From Pseudorhodobacter sp. (GTDB lineage Bacteria; Pseudomonadota; Alphaproteobacteria; Rhodobacterales; Rhodobacteraceae): a stretch of 5,499 bases of DNA. Location: assembly GCA_014378345.1 (NCBI GenBank), contig JACMNW010000255.1, positions 1-5,499 on the forward strand, in the 5' to 3' direction. Positions 1-5,499 of this stretch are shown piece by piece (the stretch's first letter is position 1; every line of letters starts with the position of its first letter). A model generated the notes under the pieces. It made no database searches. It had not been told where the DNA came from and worked only from the letters and a program-made list of their open reading frames with translations. Made by a program: the position numbers and the translations under genes.

Positions 1-793
1 AAGGCCCGGTTGCCTTGTCCAATCCCCTCAGAAAGCCACCCGTCGGTGCCCGCCGCCCGTTCCGCGTCCCGCAATCCGGACCCGCTGTCAGATCGAGTGC
101 CGCAGCACTGTCACGCACCGACCGGGTCAGGACGTGATCGGAATCCAGTCCGCCGGCGATTTCGTCCCACCATGGCCCCAAAGGATTGAGCCCGACCGAG
201 GGTTTGAAGCCGAACACTCCGCAGCACGCGGCAGGGGTGCGGATGGATCCGCCAAGATCGGTGCCATGCGCCATGGGGACCATTCCGCTGGCAACGGCAG
301 CACCAGCGCCACCGCTCGAACCACCGACGGTAACACCAGTGTTCCAGGGGTTCCGGCATGGTCCATAAGCCAAGGGCTCAGTCGTGAAATCGCCGGCGAA
401 CTCGGGCGTATTCGTCGTGCCCAAAACGACAAGTCCCCCCTCGCGCCAACGACGCACCATCGTGCTGTCGCCTTTGGGCTGCGCCGTCGCAAAAAAGCGC
501 GAGGCGAAACGGGTGGGCAACACCGACGAATACAGGTTCACGTCCTTCAACAGAAACGGCACGCCCCAAAGTGGCCCCGCCTGTTCGGGACGGCTCCGGT
601 CCATCTCGTCCGCCTCGGTCCGTGCCGTCTCGAACCGCTCGGCAACGACCGCATTCAGGGTCGGATTTTGCCGCTCGATGCTGCCAATCGCAGCATCTAT
701 CGCCTCGCGGACGGAAAGGTCGCGCCGCGCGATCCGGGCCGCCAGATCCAGTGCATCAGTTTGGAATTGTGTGCTCATCGGGTGTTCTGCCAT
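1..793 (-). CDS. Amidase signature family hydrolase, N-terminal part (runs off left edge)
   Basis: The reverse strand is open from the ATG at 793 to the window edge, 264 codons without a stop. The translation is a typical amidase-signature (AS) enzyme; these cytoplasmic enzymes hydrolyse carboxamides to acid plus ammonia or amine. The Ser-cisSer-Lys triad is visible: Lys83 in FLLKDV, cis-Ser159 in the glycine/serine loop GGSSGG, and nucleophile Ser183 in GTDLGGSIRTPAA. Their spacing (76 and 24 residues) fits the family. The N-terminal helix region (residues 11-50, ending NPTLNAVV) is also typical. AS enzymes are usually 450-500 residues, so roughly half is missing only because the window ends. 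Met1 at 793 and Met6 at 778 (starting MSTQF) are both possible starts; neither has a good Shine-Dalgarno. Substrate cannot be told from sequence: GatA, aryl-acylamidase and carbamate hydrolase families share these motifs, and no gatB or gatC is seen. It follows clpS on the same strand after 189 bp, too far to assume co-transcription. Confidence 0.93.
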   Translation of the reverse strand, partial: MAEHPMSTQFQTDALDLAARIARRDLSVREAIDAAIGSIERQNPTLNAVVAERFETARTEADEMDRSRPEQAGPLWGVPFLLKDVNLYSSVLPTRFASRFFATAQPKGDSTMVRRWREGGLVVLGTTNTPEFAGDFTTEPLAYGPCRNPWNTGVTVGGSSGGAGAAVASGMVPMAHGTDLGGSIRTPAACCGVFGFKPSVGLNPLGPWWDEIAGGLDSDHVLTRSVRDSAAALDLTAGPDCGTRNGRRAPTGGFLRGLDKATGP

Positions 794-814
794 TGAAAGG
801 AGGGCCGTACGACA

Positions 815-845
815 TCGGTAGGGAATTGCGATCACCTTGCGTCAA
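815..845 (-). promoter_or_regulatory. Possible sigma-70 type promoter for the amidase gene
   Basis: On the reverse strand TTGACG (845-840) matches five of six bases of the -35 consensus. About 18-19 bases further on, CTACCGA (821-815) could serve as a poor -10 element. Transcription would start near 808, giving a short leader before the ATG at 793 or 778. The -10 match is weak, so this is a suggestion based on position and the good -35 box. Confidence 0.25.
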
Positions 846-892
846 GGAGCGCAGAAACGGAAGGGCGCGCCGGTCGGAGGTATCGCATGGTC

Positions 893-904
893 GGGCAATT
901 GCCC
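893..904. promoter_or_regulatory. Perfect 12-bp palindrome, possible operator
   Basis: GGGCAATTGCCC is a perfect inverted repeat with no spacer. It lies in the gap between the clpS stop codon (983) and the amidase start (793), about 50 bp upstream of the candidate amidase -35 box. A dimeric repressor or activator could bind such a site. The flanking bases do not extend the symmetry and there is no T-tract, so a terminator is unlikely. No regulator gene is present to pair it with. Confidence 0.25.
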
Positions 905-982
905 AGGTCCGAACGCATTAAGGCCGTCGCTGACCATTCACGCATAACGCTTCCCACCGGCAGGTCGCCTCTGTGCAGAGCT

Positions 983-1300
983 CTAATCTTCCTTCTCTGT
1001 CGTGAAAGTCAGCGGATAGCCCCTTTGGCGCCCGCGTTCGGTCGCCTCGGTGGCTTTGGTCTCAGCCACCTCCTTGGTGTAAACCGCTACCACGCACGCA
1101 CCCCTGCGGTGCGCTGTCAGCATAACGCCAAGGGATTCACTTTCGTTCATTCGGAAGACAGCCTTAAGGACGGCGACGACAAAGTCGCGTGGCGTGAAGT
1201 CGTCGTTCAACAGGATCACCTTGTAGAGGTGCGGCCGGTCAGCTTTCGGCCTCACGACTGCTTTGGGTTTGAGATCCACATCGCTCATGTCTCGATCCAT
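983..1300 (-). CDS. clpS: ATP-dependent Clp protease adaptor ClpS (ClpS2-like)
   Basis: This 105-residue protein is a full-length ClpS. ClpS delivers proteins with destabilising N-terminal residues (N-degrons) to the ClpAP protease and can inhibit other ClpA substrates. The basic, disordered N-terminus (residues 10-22, rich in Lys, Arg and Pro) leads into the core at LYKVILLNDDFTP. Asn32-Asp33-Asp34 and His64 correspond to E. coli Asn34-Asp35-Asp36 and His66, which bind the substrate's alpha-amino group. The conserved VAETKA segment is at residues 78-83 and the protein ends FTTEKED. Arg38 stands where E. coli has gatekeeper Met40, and Ala63 where it has pocket Val65. The N-terminal style and this Arg resemble the second ClpS paralogue of alphaproteobacteria (ClpS2) rather than the copy usually found beside clpA; no clpA is next to it here. 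Met5 (ATG at 1288, starting MSDVDLKPK) is a likely alternative start, with a weak GGATCGAG upstream, and fits the family better. Its upstream DNA is a recombinase remnant. Confidence 0.95.
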   Translation of the reverse strand: MDRDMSDVDLKPKAVVRPKADRPHLYKVILLNDDFTPRDFVVAVLKAVFRMNESESLGVMLTAHRRGACVVAVYTKEVAETKATEATERGRQRGYPLTFTTEKED

Positions 1301-1353
1301 TCGCTGATCGGCCCGATGGAGGCCTCAAGCCATGCCCGCCGCTGGGTTATGAA

Positions 1354-2139
1354 GTGAAGGACCGGAAGCTGATCGAGAATCCCGATGCCGCCCACGTCCG
1401 CTGGGTGTTCGCCCGGTTCATCGAGATCGGCTCGGGCACGGAACTGGCGCGCGAACTGGCCGACCAGGGCGTTACCTCCGCCCGTGGCCACCGCATCGAC
1501 AAAAAGTTCATCTATCGGATGCTGAACAATCGGGTCTACCTCGGCGAGGCCGTGCACAAGGGGACCAGCTATCCCGGCGAGCACAAGGCCATCATCGACC
1601 GTGATACGTGGGACAAGGTCCATGCCATCCTGACCGAAAGCCCGCGCAAACGCGCCGCCAACACCCGGGCCGAAACGCCAGCCTTGCTGAAGGGACTGAT
1701 CTACGGCCCCGACGGTGCTGCCTTCTCGCCCACCCACACCCGCAAGGGCGGCCGGCTCTACTGCTACTATGTCAGCCAGTCCGTGCTGAAACACGGTGCG
1801 GGGTCGTGCCCCGTCAGTCGTGTGCCCGCGGGCGAAATCGAAACCGCCGTCATCGATCAGTTGCGCGCAGTGTTTCGCCAACCCGAAATCGTATCGGGAA
1901 CTTGGAAGGCGGCGCGGGGACAAGATGGCGATGTCACCGAGGCGGAGGCGCGCGAGGCGCTGACCCGGCTTGACCCGCTATGGAATGAAATGTTCCCCGC
2001 CGAGCAGGCGCGGATCGTGGCGCTGCTGGTGGAGCGAGTTGATATAGGGACAGAGGGTCTCAGGGTCCGGCTCCGGGTGGACGGTCTCAGCGGGCTGGCC
2101 AACGAGATGATGACTCGCAAATCGGAGATCGCTGCATGA
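1354..2139 (+). pseudogene. Large serine recombinase, 5'-truncated (catalytic domain missing)
   Basis: The frame encodes the C-terminal half of a large serine recombinase (site-specific DNA integrase/invertase). From the GTG at 1354 there are 261 residues; similarity begins slightly earlier, at PPLGYEV (about 1336-1356). Residues 1-95 are the Recombinase domain, with the signature run RMLNNRVYLGEAVHKG and then YPGEHKAIIDRDTWDKV. Residues 108-155 are the zinc-ribbon-like region, but only Cys137 and Cys152 remain, so zinc binding is doubtful; related proteins seem to share this state. Residues 195-230 are helical (DPLWNEMFPAEQARIVALLVERVDI), followed by a short strand-rich tail. Full-length relatives have about 500 residues, beginning with a resolvase domain of about 150 residues that carries the serine nucleophile. 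No part of that domain is found in any frame upstream, where clpS lies instead. The remaining frame has no stop or frameshift. The GTG has no good ribosome binding site. The stop overlaps the next gene by ATGA. It could still bind DNA if expressed but cannot recombine it. Confidence 0.85.
2124..2128 (+). promoter_or_regulatory. Ribosome binding site for the small recombinase-partner gene
   Basis: GGAGA lies seven bases before the ATG at 2136, inside the last codons of the recombinase frame. It supports that ATG as the true start and fits translational coupling through the ATGA overlap. Confidence 0.55.
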
Positions 2140-2519
2140 GCCGCACCGTGCCGATCCCCGAGACCGTTGTCGTGCAGGTGCCGTTCCAGTTCGTCAAACG
2201 CGGCGGGCGCAAGGAAATGGTGATGCCGGCTGGCACTGTGGCGCGATGCGTTCAGCCGGACAGCACGCTGGTCAAGGCGCTGGCGCGGGCGTTCCGCTGG
2301 AAGCGCATGCTGGAGTCAGGGGAGTTCGCGACCATTGGGGATCTGGCGGCGCAGGAGCGGATTGCGGCGTCCTACATGACGCGGGTCATGCGACTGACCC
2401 TGCTGGCGCCAGAAATCGTGGAGAAGATTGTGGAAGGGCTGGGCGACGGATTGGGCCTTGCGGCGCTGCTAGAGCCGTTTCCGTTGGAGTGGCCGGAGCA
2501 GCATATCCATCTTGGCTGA
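2136..2519 (+). CDS. Small helix-turn-helix protein coupled to the recombinase
   Basis: This 127-residue protein starts at the ATG overlapping the recombinase stop (ATGA), seven bases after a GGAGA ribosome binding site. The N-terminal third has a basic patch (KRGGRKEMVMPAG, residues 21-33). Residues 43-60 (STLVKALARAFRWKRMLE) form a helix, and residues 65-92 (ATIGDLAAQERIAASYMTRVMRLTLL) read as a helix-turn-helix followed by APEIVEKI, much like the DNA-binding segment of ParB/KorB proteins. The C-terminus ends with a PFPLEWPEQ segment. From memory, similar small proteins often follow large serine recombinases in alphaproteobacteria, usually annotated as hypothetical. A role as a DNA-binding accessory or directionality factor, or as a regulator of the element, is inference. 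The frame appears intact although its recombinase is broken. It is unlikely to be ParB itself: it is far too short and lacks the nuclease-like N-terminal motifs. Confidence 0.85.
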   Translation: MSRTVPIPETVVVQVPFQFVKRGGRKEMVMPAGTVARCVQPDSTLVKALARAFRWKRMLESGEFATIGDLAAQERIAASYMTRVMRLTLLAPEIVEKIVEGLGDGLGLAALLEPFPLEWPEQHIHLG

Positions 2520-2523
2520 TCGA

Positions 2524-2551
2524 CACGAACGGCCCAAACCAGCCGGTCGTG
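2524..2551 (+). terminator. Hairpin after the recombinase-partner gene, possible weak terminator
   Basis: CACGAACGG (2524-2532) pairs with CCGGTCGTG (2543-2551): nine positions with one A-G mismatch around a ten-base loop. It starts five bases after the stop codon at 2519. No T-run follows (the sequence continues CTTGAATG), so it is a poor intrinsic terminator. It may instead stabilise the 3' end, or be chance. Confidence 0.3.
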
Positions 2552-2851
2552 CTTGAATGCGCGTTGCGTTGTTCATCTCCAGACCGGACGTCCATGTGTA
2601 CCGCCACATTTTCTTTGGTGCATTGTATCGCCAGAACCCTCCAGTCCTGGCTGTCTCTGGTTGTAGTGTCCCGCTCGGGCTACGCCATCCCGGCGTTCTA
2701 TCACCCGCGACGCTTTCTCATCCAGATTGATGGACTCGCATCCTTATCGTCGCGCTACACTCGGTCTCATTGCGACTTTTCGTTCTTTGGACTGTTGTGG
2801 GCAACTGCTGCGATTGGGTTGGCGCAGACCGACTTATCCCGCGTGTTCCGG
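2552..2851. other. Non-coding stretch with no recognisable gene
   Basis: About 300 bp between the hairpin and the kinase stop codon. Bases 2581-2820 contain about 55% G+C by hand count, with parts near 50%, visibly lower than the flanking genes. One plus-strand frame stays open through it, but it begins inside the partner gene in another frame, has no ribosome binding site here, and its protein (rich in Ser, Cys and Arg) resembles nothing I know. A short stem GCGTG/CACGC (2841-2845 with 2853-2857) overlaps the kinase stop codon but has no T-run. The block could be decayed element DNA. Confidence 0.5.
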
Positions 2852-5499
2852 TCACGCCTCCAGCACGGCCCTGATCTTGTGGGCCATGTCGGCCAAGCGA
2901 TAGGGCTTGGTCAGCAGTTGAACGCCTTGGTCCAGACGACCGTCATGGGTGATCTCGGCGTGTGAATAGCCCGAGGTGTAGAGTACCTTCAGATCCGGGC
3001 GGATGGCGAGGGCCCCGGTCACCAGCTCGGGGCCGCTCATGTCGCCGGGCATGACGATATCGGTGAACAGCAGGTCAATTCCCCGCTTCTGCCGCATAAT
3101 GATCAGGGCGGCAGAGCCCGCCGCTGCCGAACTGACGCGGTAGCCCAGTTGCGTCAACTGGGTGACGACGTTGTCGCGCAGCATGTCGTCATCTTCCACC
3201 ACCAGAACACATTCGGTGCCGCCCGGGGTTGCCTCAACGGACGCACGCGCGATCTCGGTGGAGCGGTCGGCGATGGAGCGGGGGAAGTAGAGTTGTACCG
3301 ACGTCCCTTCGCCTTCTGTCGAATGGATCTGCGCAAAGCCTAGGGATTGCCGGACGAAGCCGTAAACCATGCTGAGCCCCAGCCCGCTGCCCTTGCCAAT
3401 ATTTTTTGTGGTGAAGAAGCGTTCAAAAGCGCGGGCTATCGTCTGTGCGTCCATGCCGACCCCGGTATCGGAGACGGAAATACAGACATAGTCACCCGGG
3501 ATGGCTTCCGGGATGCCTTGCACCATCGTGGGCTCTATGTGGCGATTTTCGGCGCGGATCACCAGCTGGCCGCCTTCAGGCATAGCGTCGCGGGCGTTGA
3601 CGGCGATGTTCAAGAGCGCGGTTTCCAACTGCGTGGGGTCAACCTCGACAAGCCAGACGTCCTTGGCGGATGAGATGTCGATGGCGATGGACTCGGGCAG
3701 GGCCCGCTTCAACCACTCGGTCAAGGTGTCCAATTGCCGCGACACCTCGACTACTTTGGGGTCAAGGGGTTGTCGGCGGGCAAAGGACAGAAGGCGGCTG
3801 ATCATGTCGGCGCCGCGTAAAGCTGCCGAGATGGCCGTTTCCGCGAGGTTCTTCAGTTTGGGTTGATCGGTTAGCCGGTCTGACAGCAATTTCACACTGC
3901 CAAGGATCACGGTCAACAGGTTGTTGAAATCATGTGCCACGCCGCCGGTCAGATGGCCGATGACCTCCAACTGCTGGGATTGGTGCAGACGGGCGGTCAT
4001 CGCGCGACGCTCTGTCACGTCTTCGATGCCGCCGAGCATACGGATCACTGCGCCTTTGTCATCGCGGATCATCTTGGCGCGATCCACCACTTTGGCATAG
4101 CTGCCATCCGCGCGGGCGAGGCGATATTCCGTGACGCATTGCGGTGCATTCGACCTGCGGGCGTCGGCCTCGGTTTGCAGAAAGCGGTCCAGATCGTCGG
4201 GGTGAATGAGCGCTTGCCAGCCCTTGACCGTCGGGACGCCCCTGGATGGATCATAGCCCAGGATCAGATGGAAGTTCTCGTTGAACCAGATGGTACCGGT
4301 GACGAAATCTGCGTCCCAGACAATCTCGTTGGTGGCTTCTGCCAGCCGGTGGAACCGCTCTTGCGCCAGACTCATCTCTTCCACGGCCATTCGCCGCCGT
4401 GTGACATCACGCTCGACCGCAACGAAATGGGTGCAGCGGCCGATGTCATCGAAGATCGGAGAGATGTCTATTTCGACCCAGTATTCAGTGCCGTCCTTGC
4501 GGTAGTTCCGCAGTTCGGCTTGAACGGGCTCACCGCGTGAAAGTGTCTCGCCAATCCGCTTCAGTTCCGCCTTGTCCGTCATTGGCCCTTGCATGATGCT
4601 TGGCGACTTGCCCAGCACCTCTTCCACGGAATAGCCGGTCAGGCGGGTGAAGGCGTCATTGGCATAGACGGTGTGCGCGGCCTGCGGATGGGAGGAGTCT
4701 CCCACTTCAGCGATGATCAGCACATCATTCTGCCGTGCGATCGCCGTCTCCAGCATGCGCAGATGTGCGGCCCGGGCGCGTTCTTCGGTGATGTCGCGAA
4801 AATGCATCGCCACACCATTGGGAATGGGATAGGAGTTGGCTTCAACCCAAAGCCCGGTTTTGCGCAACAGCGACGTAAAGCGCACCGAACTGGTGCCCTC
4901 CAGCGCCCGCGACAGGCCAGCGGCCATTTGATACATCGCGGGATTGCCGGGCACGTCCGGCTGGGGCAAGGGAATGAACTCTCCAATTTGGCGCTGGCCA
5001 AGCCGGACGGCTTCGGCGTTTGCGTAAGTGACGCGCCTGGACCGGTCAATCGTCATGAAGGCGTCGCTGATGTTTTCCAGCGTTGTTGCCAGTCTGACGG
5101 ACAAGGCATCGGCCCGGTCCTGATTGAACTTGCCGCGACGCGTCTGGATCAGCGTCAGGCCGACCAGAGCGGCGGTCAGAAGGCCAAACAGCAACGTCAT
5201 ATTCTGCAACAGGGTGCGACGGCTGACGATATAGGCTTCACTTGGCCAGATCGTCAGCGACCAGCTTTGCCCGAAGACATTCATCACCTTAGAACTCTGC
5301 AACCGGTTGCCCGGCTCCACGGCGTGGGGCATCGTTCCGGCAAGGATGGAATAGCCGTTGAGGATGACGAATTCAAAACCGGGCGAAATCGTCGCTTGCG
5401 CAGCCTTTTGCAGGTCTGAGTCTTTCAGACTGGCCATGACATAGCCGCGCAACGTGCCAGCATCGTAGATCGGCGCGATGATGTAGGTGCCCGGCACGC
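2852..5499 (-). CDS. Hybrid sensor histidine kinase, multi-PAS, with C-terminal receiver (5' end outside window)
   Basis: The frame is open from the right edge to the TGA at 2854-2852. Residues below count from the first in-window start-like codon (GTG at 5497), which is probably internal. Residues 1-90 look like the end of a periplasmic CHASE-like or PDC-like sensor domain, and residues 98-117 are a hydrophobic membrane segment. PAS domains occupy about 133-240, 249-368 and 378-498. The second is LOV-like but has GKSPSIMQG where photoactive LOV domains have the cysteine motif. The HisKA domain carries phospho-acceptor His522 in GGVAHDFNNLL. The ATPase has the N-box (Asn630, Asn634), SDTGVGMD (Asp677) and GKGSGLGL (701-708). 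The receiver (762-880) has the acidic cluster 768-771, phospho-acceptor Asp813 in FTDIVMPG, Thr841 and Lys864. All residues needed for autophosphorylation and phosphotransfer are present. No separate response regulator with an output domain is nearby, so its target is unknown. A complete N-terminus would probably add another membrane segment. It converges on the recombinase remnant. Confidence 0.93.
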   Translation of the reverse strand, partial: VPGTYIIAPIYDAGTLRGYVMASLKDSDLQKAAQATISPGFEFVILNGYSILAGTMPHAVEPGNRLQSSKVMNVFGQSWSLTIWPSEAYIVSRRTLLQNMTLLFGLLTAALVGLTLIQTRRGKFNQDRADALSVRLATTLENISDAFMTIDRSRRVTYANAEAVRLGQRQIGEFIPLPQPDVPGNPAMYQMAAGLSRALEGTSSVRFTSLLRKTGLWVEANSYPIPNGVAMHFRDITEERARAAHLRMLETAIARQNDVLIIAEVGDSSHPQAAHTVYANDAFTRLTGYSVEEVLGKSPSIMQGPMTDKAELKRIGETLSRGEPVQAELRNYRKDGTEYWVEIDISPIFDDIGRCTHFVAVERDVTRRRMAVEEMSLAQERFHRLAEATNEIVWDADFVTGTIWFNENFHLILGYDPSRGVPTVKGWQALIHPDDLDRFLQTEADARRSNAPQCVTEYRLARADGSYAKVVDRAKMIRDDKGAVIRMLGGIEDVTERRAMTARLHQSQQLEVIGHLTGGVAHDFNNLLTVILGSVKLLSDRLTDQPKLKNLAETAISAALRGADMISRLLSFARRQPLDPKVVEVSRQLDTLTEWLKRALPESIAIDISSAKDVWLVEVDPTQLETALLNIAVNARDAMPEGGQLVIRAENRHIEPTMVQGIPEAIPGDYVCISVSDTGVGMDAQTIARAFERFFTTKNIGKGSGLGLSMVYGFVRQSLGFAQIHSTEGEGTSVQLYFPRSIADRSTEIARASVEATPGGTECVLVVEDDDMLRDNVVTQLTQLGYRVSSAAAGSAALIIMRQKRGIDLLFTDIVMPGDMSGPELVTGALAIRPDLKVLYTSGYSHAEITHDGRLDQGVQLLTKPYRLADMAHKIRAVLEA

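Larger units (their letters stand above)
1301..2551 (+). mobile_element. Remnant of an integrative element (recombinase end)
   Basis: A headless large serine recombinase and its usual small partner lie in one plus-strand block between minus-strand host genes (clpS and a sensor kinase). This is what remains when the integrase-encoding end of a prophage or integrative element decays. The left limit is set between the clpS start codon (1288/1300) and the first recombinase-like residues (about 1336). The right limit is arbitrary; I end it at the hairpin after the partner gene, though the lower-GC stretch to 2851 may also belong. No direct repeats, att core or cargo genes were found. Confidence 0.5.

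Noticed and set aside
134..796. Plus-strand open frame of 220 codons opposite the amidase
   Set aside because: It is the antisense of a convincing amidase reading with catalytic motifs. Its own protein is Arg- and Pro-rich and unlike any family I know.
977..984. AGAGCTCT palindrome at the clpS stop codon
   Set aside because: Eight-base palindromes are expected by chance in a window of this size, and nothing else supports a function.
1..1300. Idea that the amidase and ClpS form an N-degron processing pair
   Set aside because: N-terminal Asn/Gln amidases of degron pathways are not amidase-signature enzymes. The two genes are 189 bp apart, and common orientation is the only link.
1332..1356. 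Mini-frame ATG (1332) to TGA (1352) just before the recombinase GTG, preceded by GGAGG at 1318-1322, as a possible re-initiation leader
   Set aside because: Six codons and one spacing match are too little. The frame lies at the truncation junction, where such an arrangement can arise by chance.
2841..2857. GCGTG/CACGC stem overlapping the kinase stop codon as a terminator
   Set aside because: Only five base pairs and no T-run on either strand.
2246..2965. Plus-strand open frame of 239 codons across the gap before the kinase
   Set aside because: It starts inside the coupled partner gene in another frame, ends inside the kinase gene on the opposite strand, and lacks a ribosome binding site and any recognisable motif.
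3932..5419. Plus-strand frames at 3932-4540 and 4589-5419 opposite the kinase
   Set aside because: Both are shadows of the kinase coding strand in high-GC DNA. The kinase reading has unbroken domain motifs throughout.

Overview
The window looks like chromosomal DNA of an alphaproteobacterium. I favour Rhodobacterales or a related group. The reasons are a high-GC codon style, a ClpS of the second alphaproteobacterial type (ClpS2-like), a large serine recombinase with a translationally coupled small helix-turn-helix partner of the kind common in this class, and a PAS-rich hybrid histidine kinase. No rRNA, tRNA, CRISPR array or complete mobile element is visible. Taxonomy is inferred from family resemblance only.

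Layout, left to right. (1) Positions 1-793, minus strand: the N-terminal 264 codons of an amidase-signature hydrolase that runs off the left edge. All three catalytic residues (Lys, cis-Ser, Ser) are present. (2) Positions 794-982: a 189-bp gap with a perfect 12-bp palindrome and a possible promoter for the amidase. (3) Positions 983-1300, minus strand: a short, complete ClpS-type protease adaptor. It keeps the substrate-binding Asn-Asp-Asp and His residues but has Arg at the usual gatekeeper Met position. (4) Positions about 1336-2139, plus strand: a large serine recombinase that has lost its catalytic N-terminal domain. What remains starts almost at the clpS 5' end, pointing away from it. 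It is coupled by an ATGA overlap to (5) positions 2136-2519, a 127-residue protein with a ParB-like helix-turn-helix. (6) Positions 2520-2851: about 330 bp of lower-GC DNA with no gene I can support, starting with a hairpin just after the stop codon. (7) Positions 2852-5499, minus strand: a hybrid sensor histidine kinase that runs off the right edge. Its order is periplasmic sensor, membrane segment, three PAS domains, HisKA, HATPase and receiver.

The story is a host neighbourhood (amidase, clpS, sensor kinase) interrupted by the decayed end of an integrative element. The recombinase cannot be catalytically active because the domain carrying the serine nucleophile is gone. Nothing here amounts to a convincing new system. 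The points most worth a second look are the fusion of the recombinase remnant to the clpS upstream region, the altered ClpS specificity pocket, the cysteine-less LOV-like PAS domain, and the conserved but poorly understood small partner gene.
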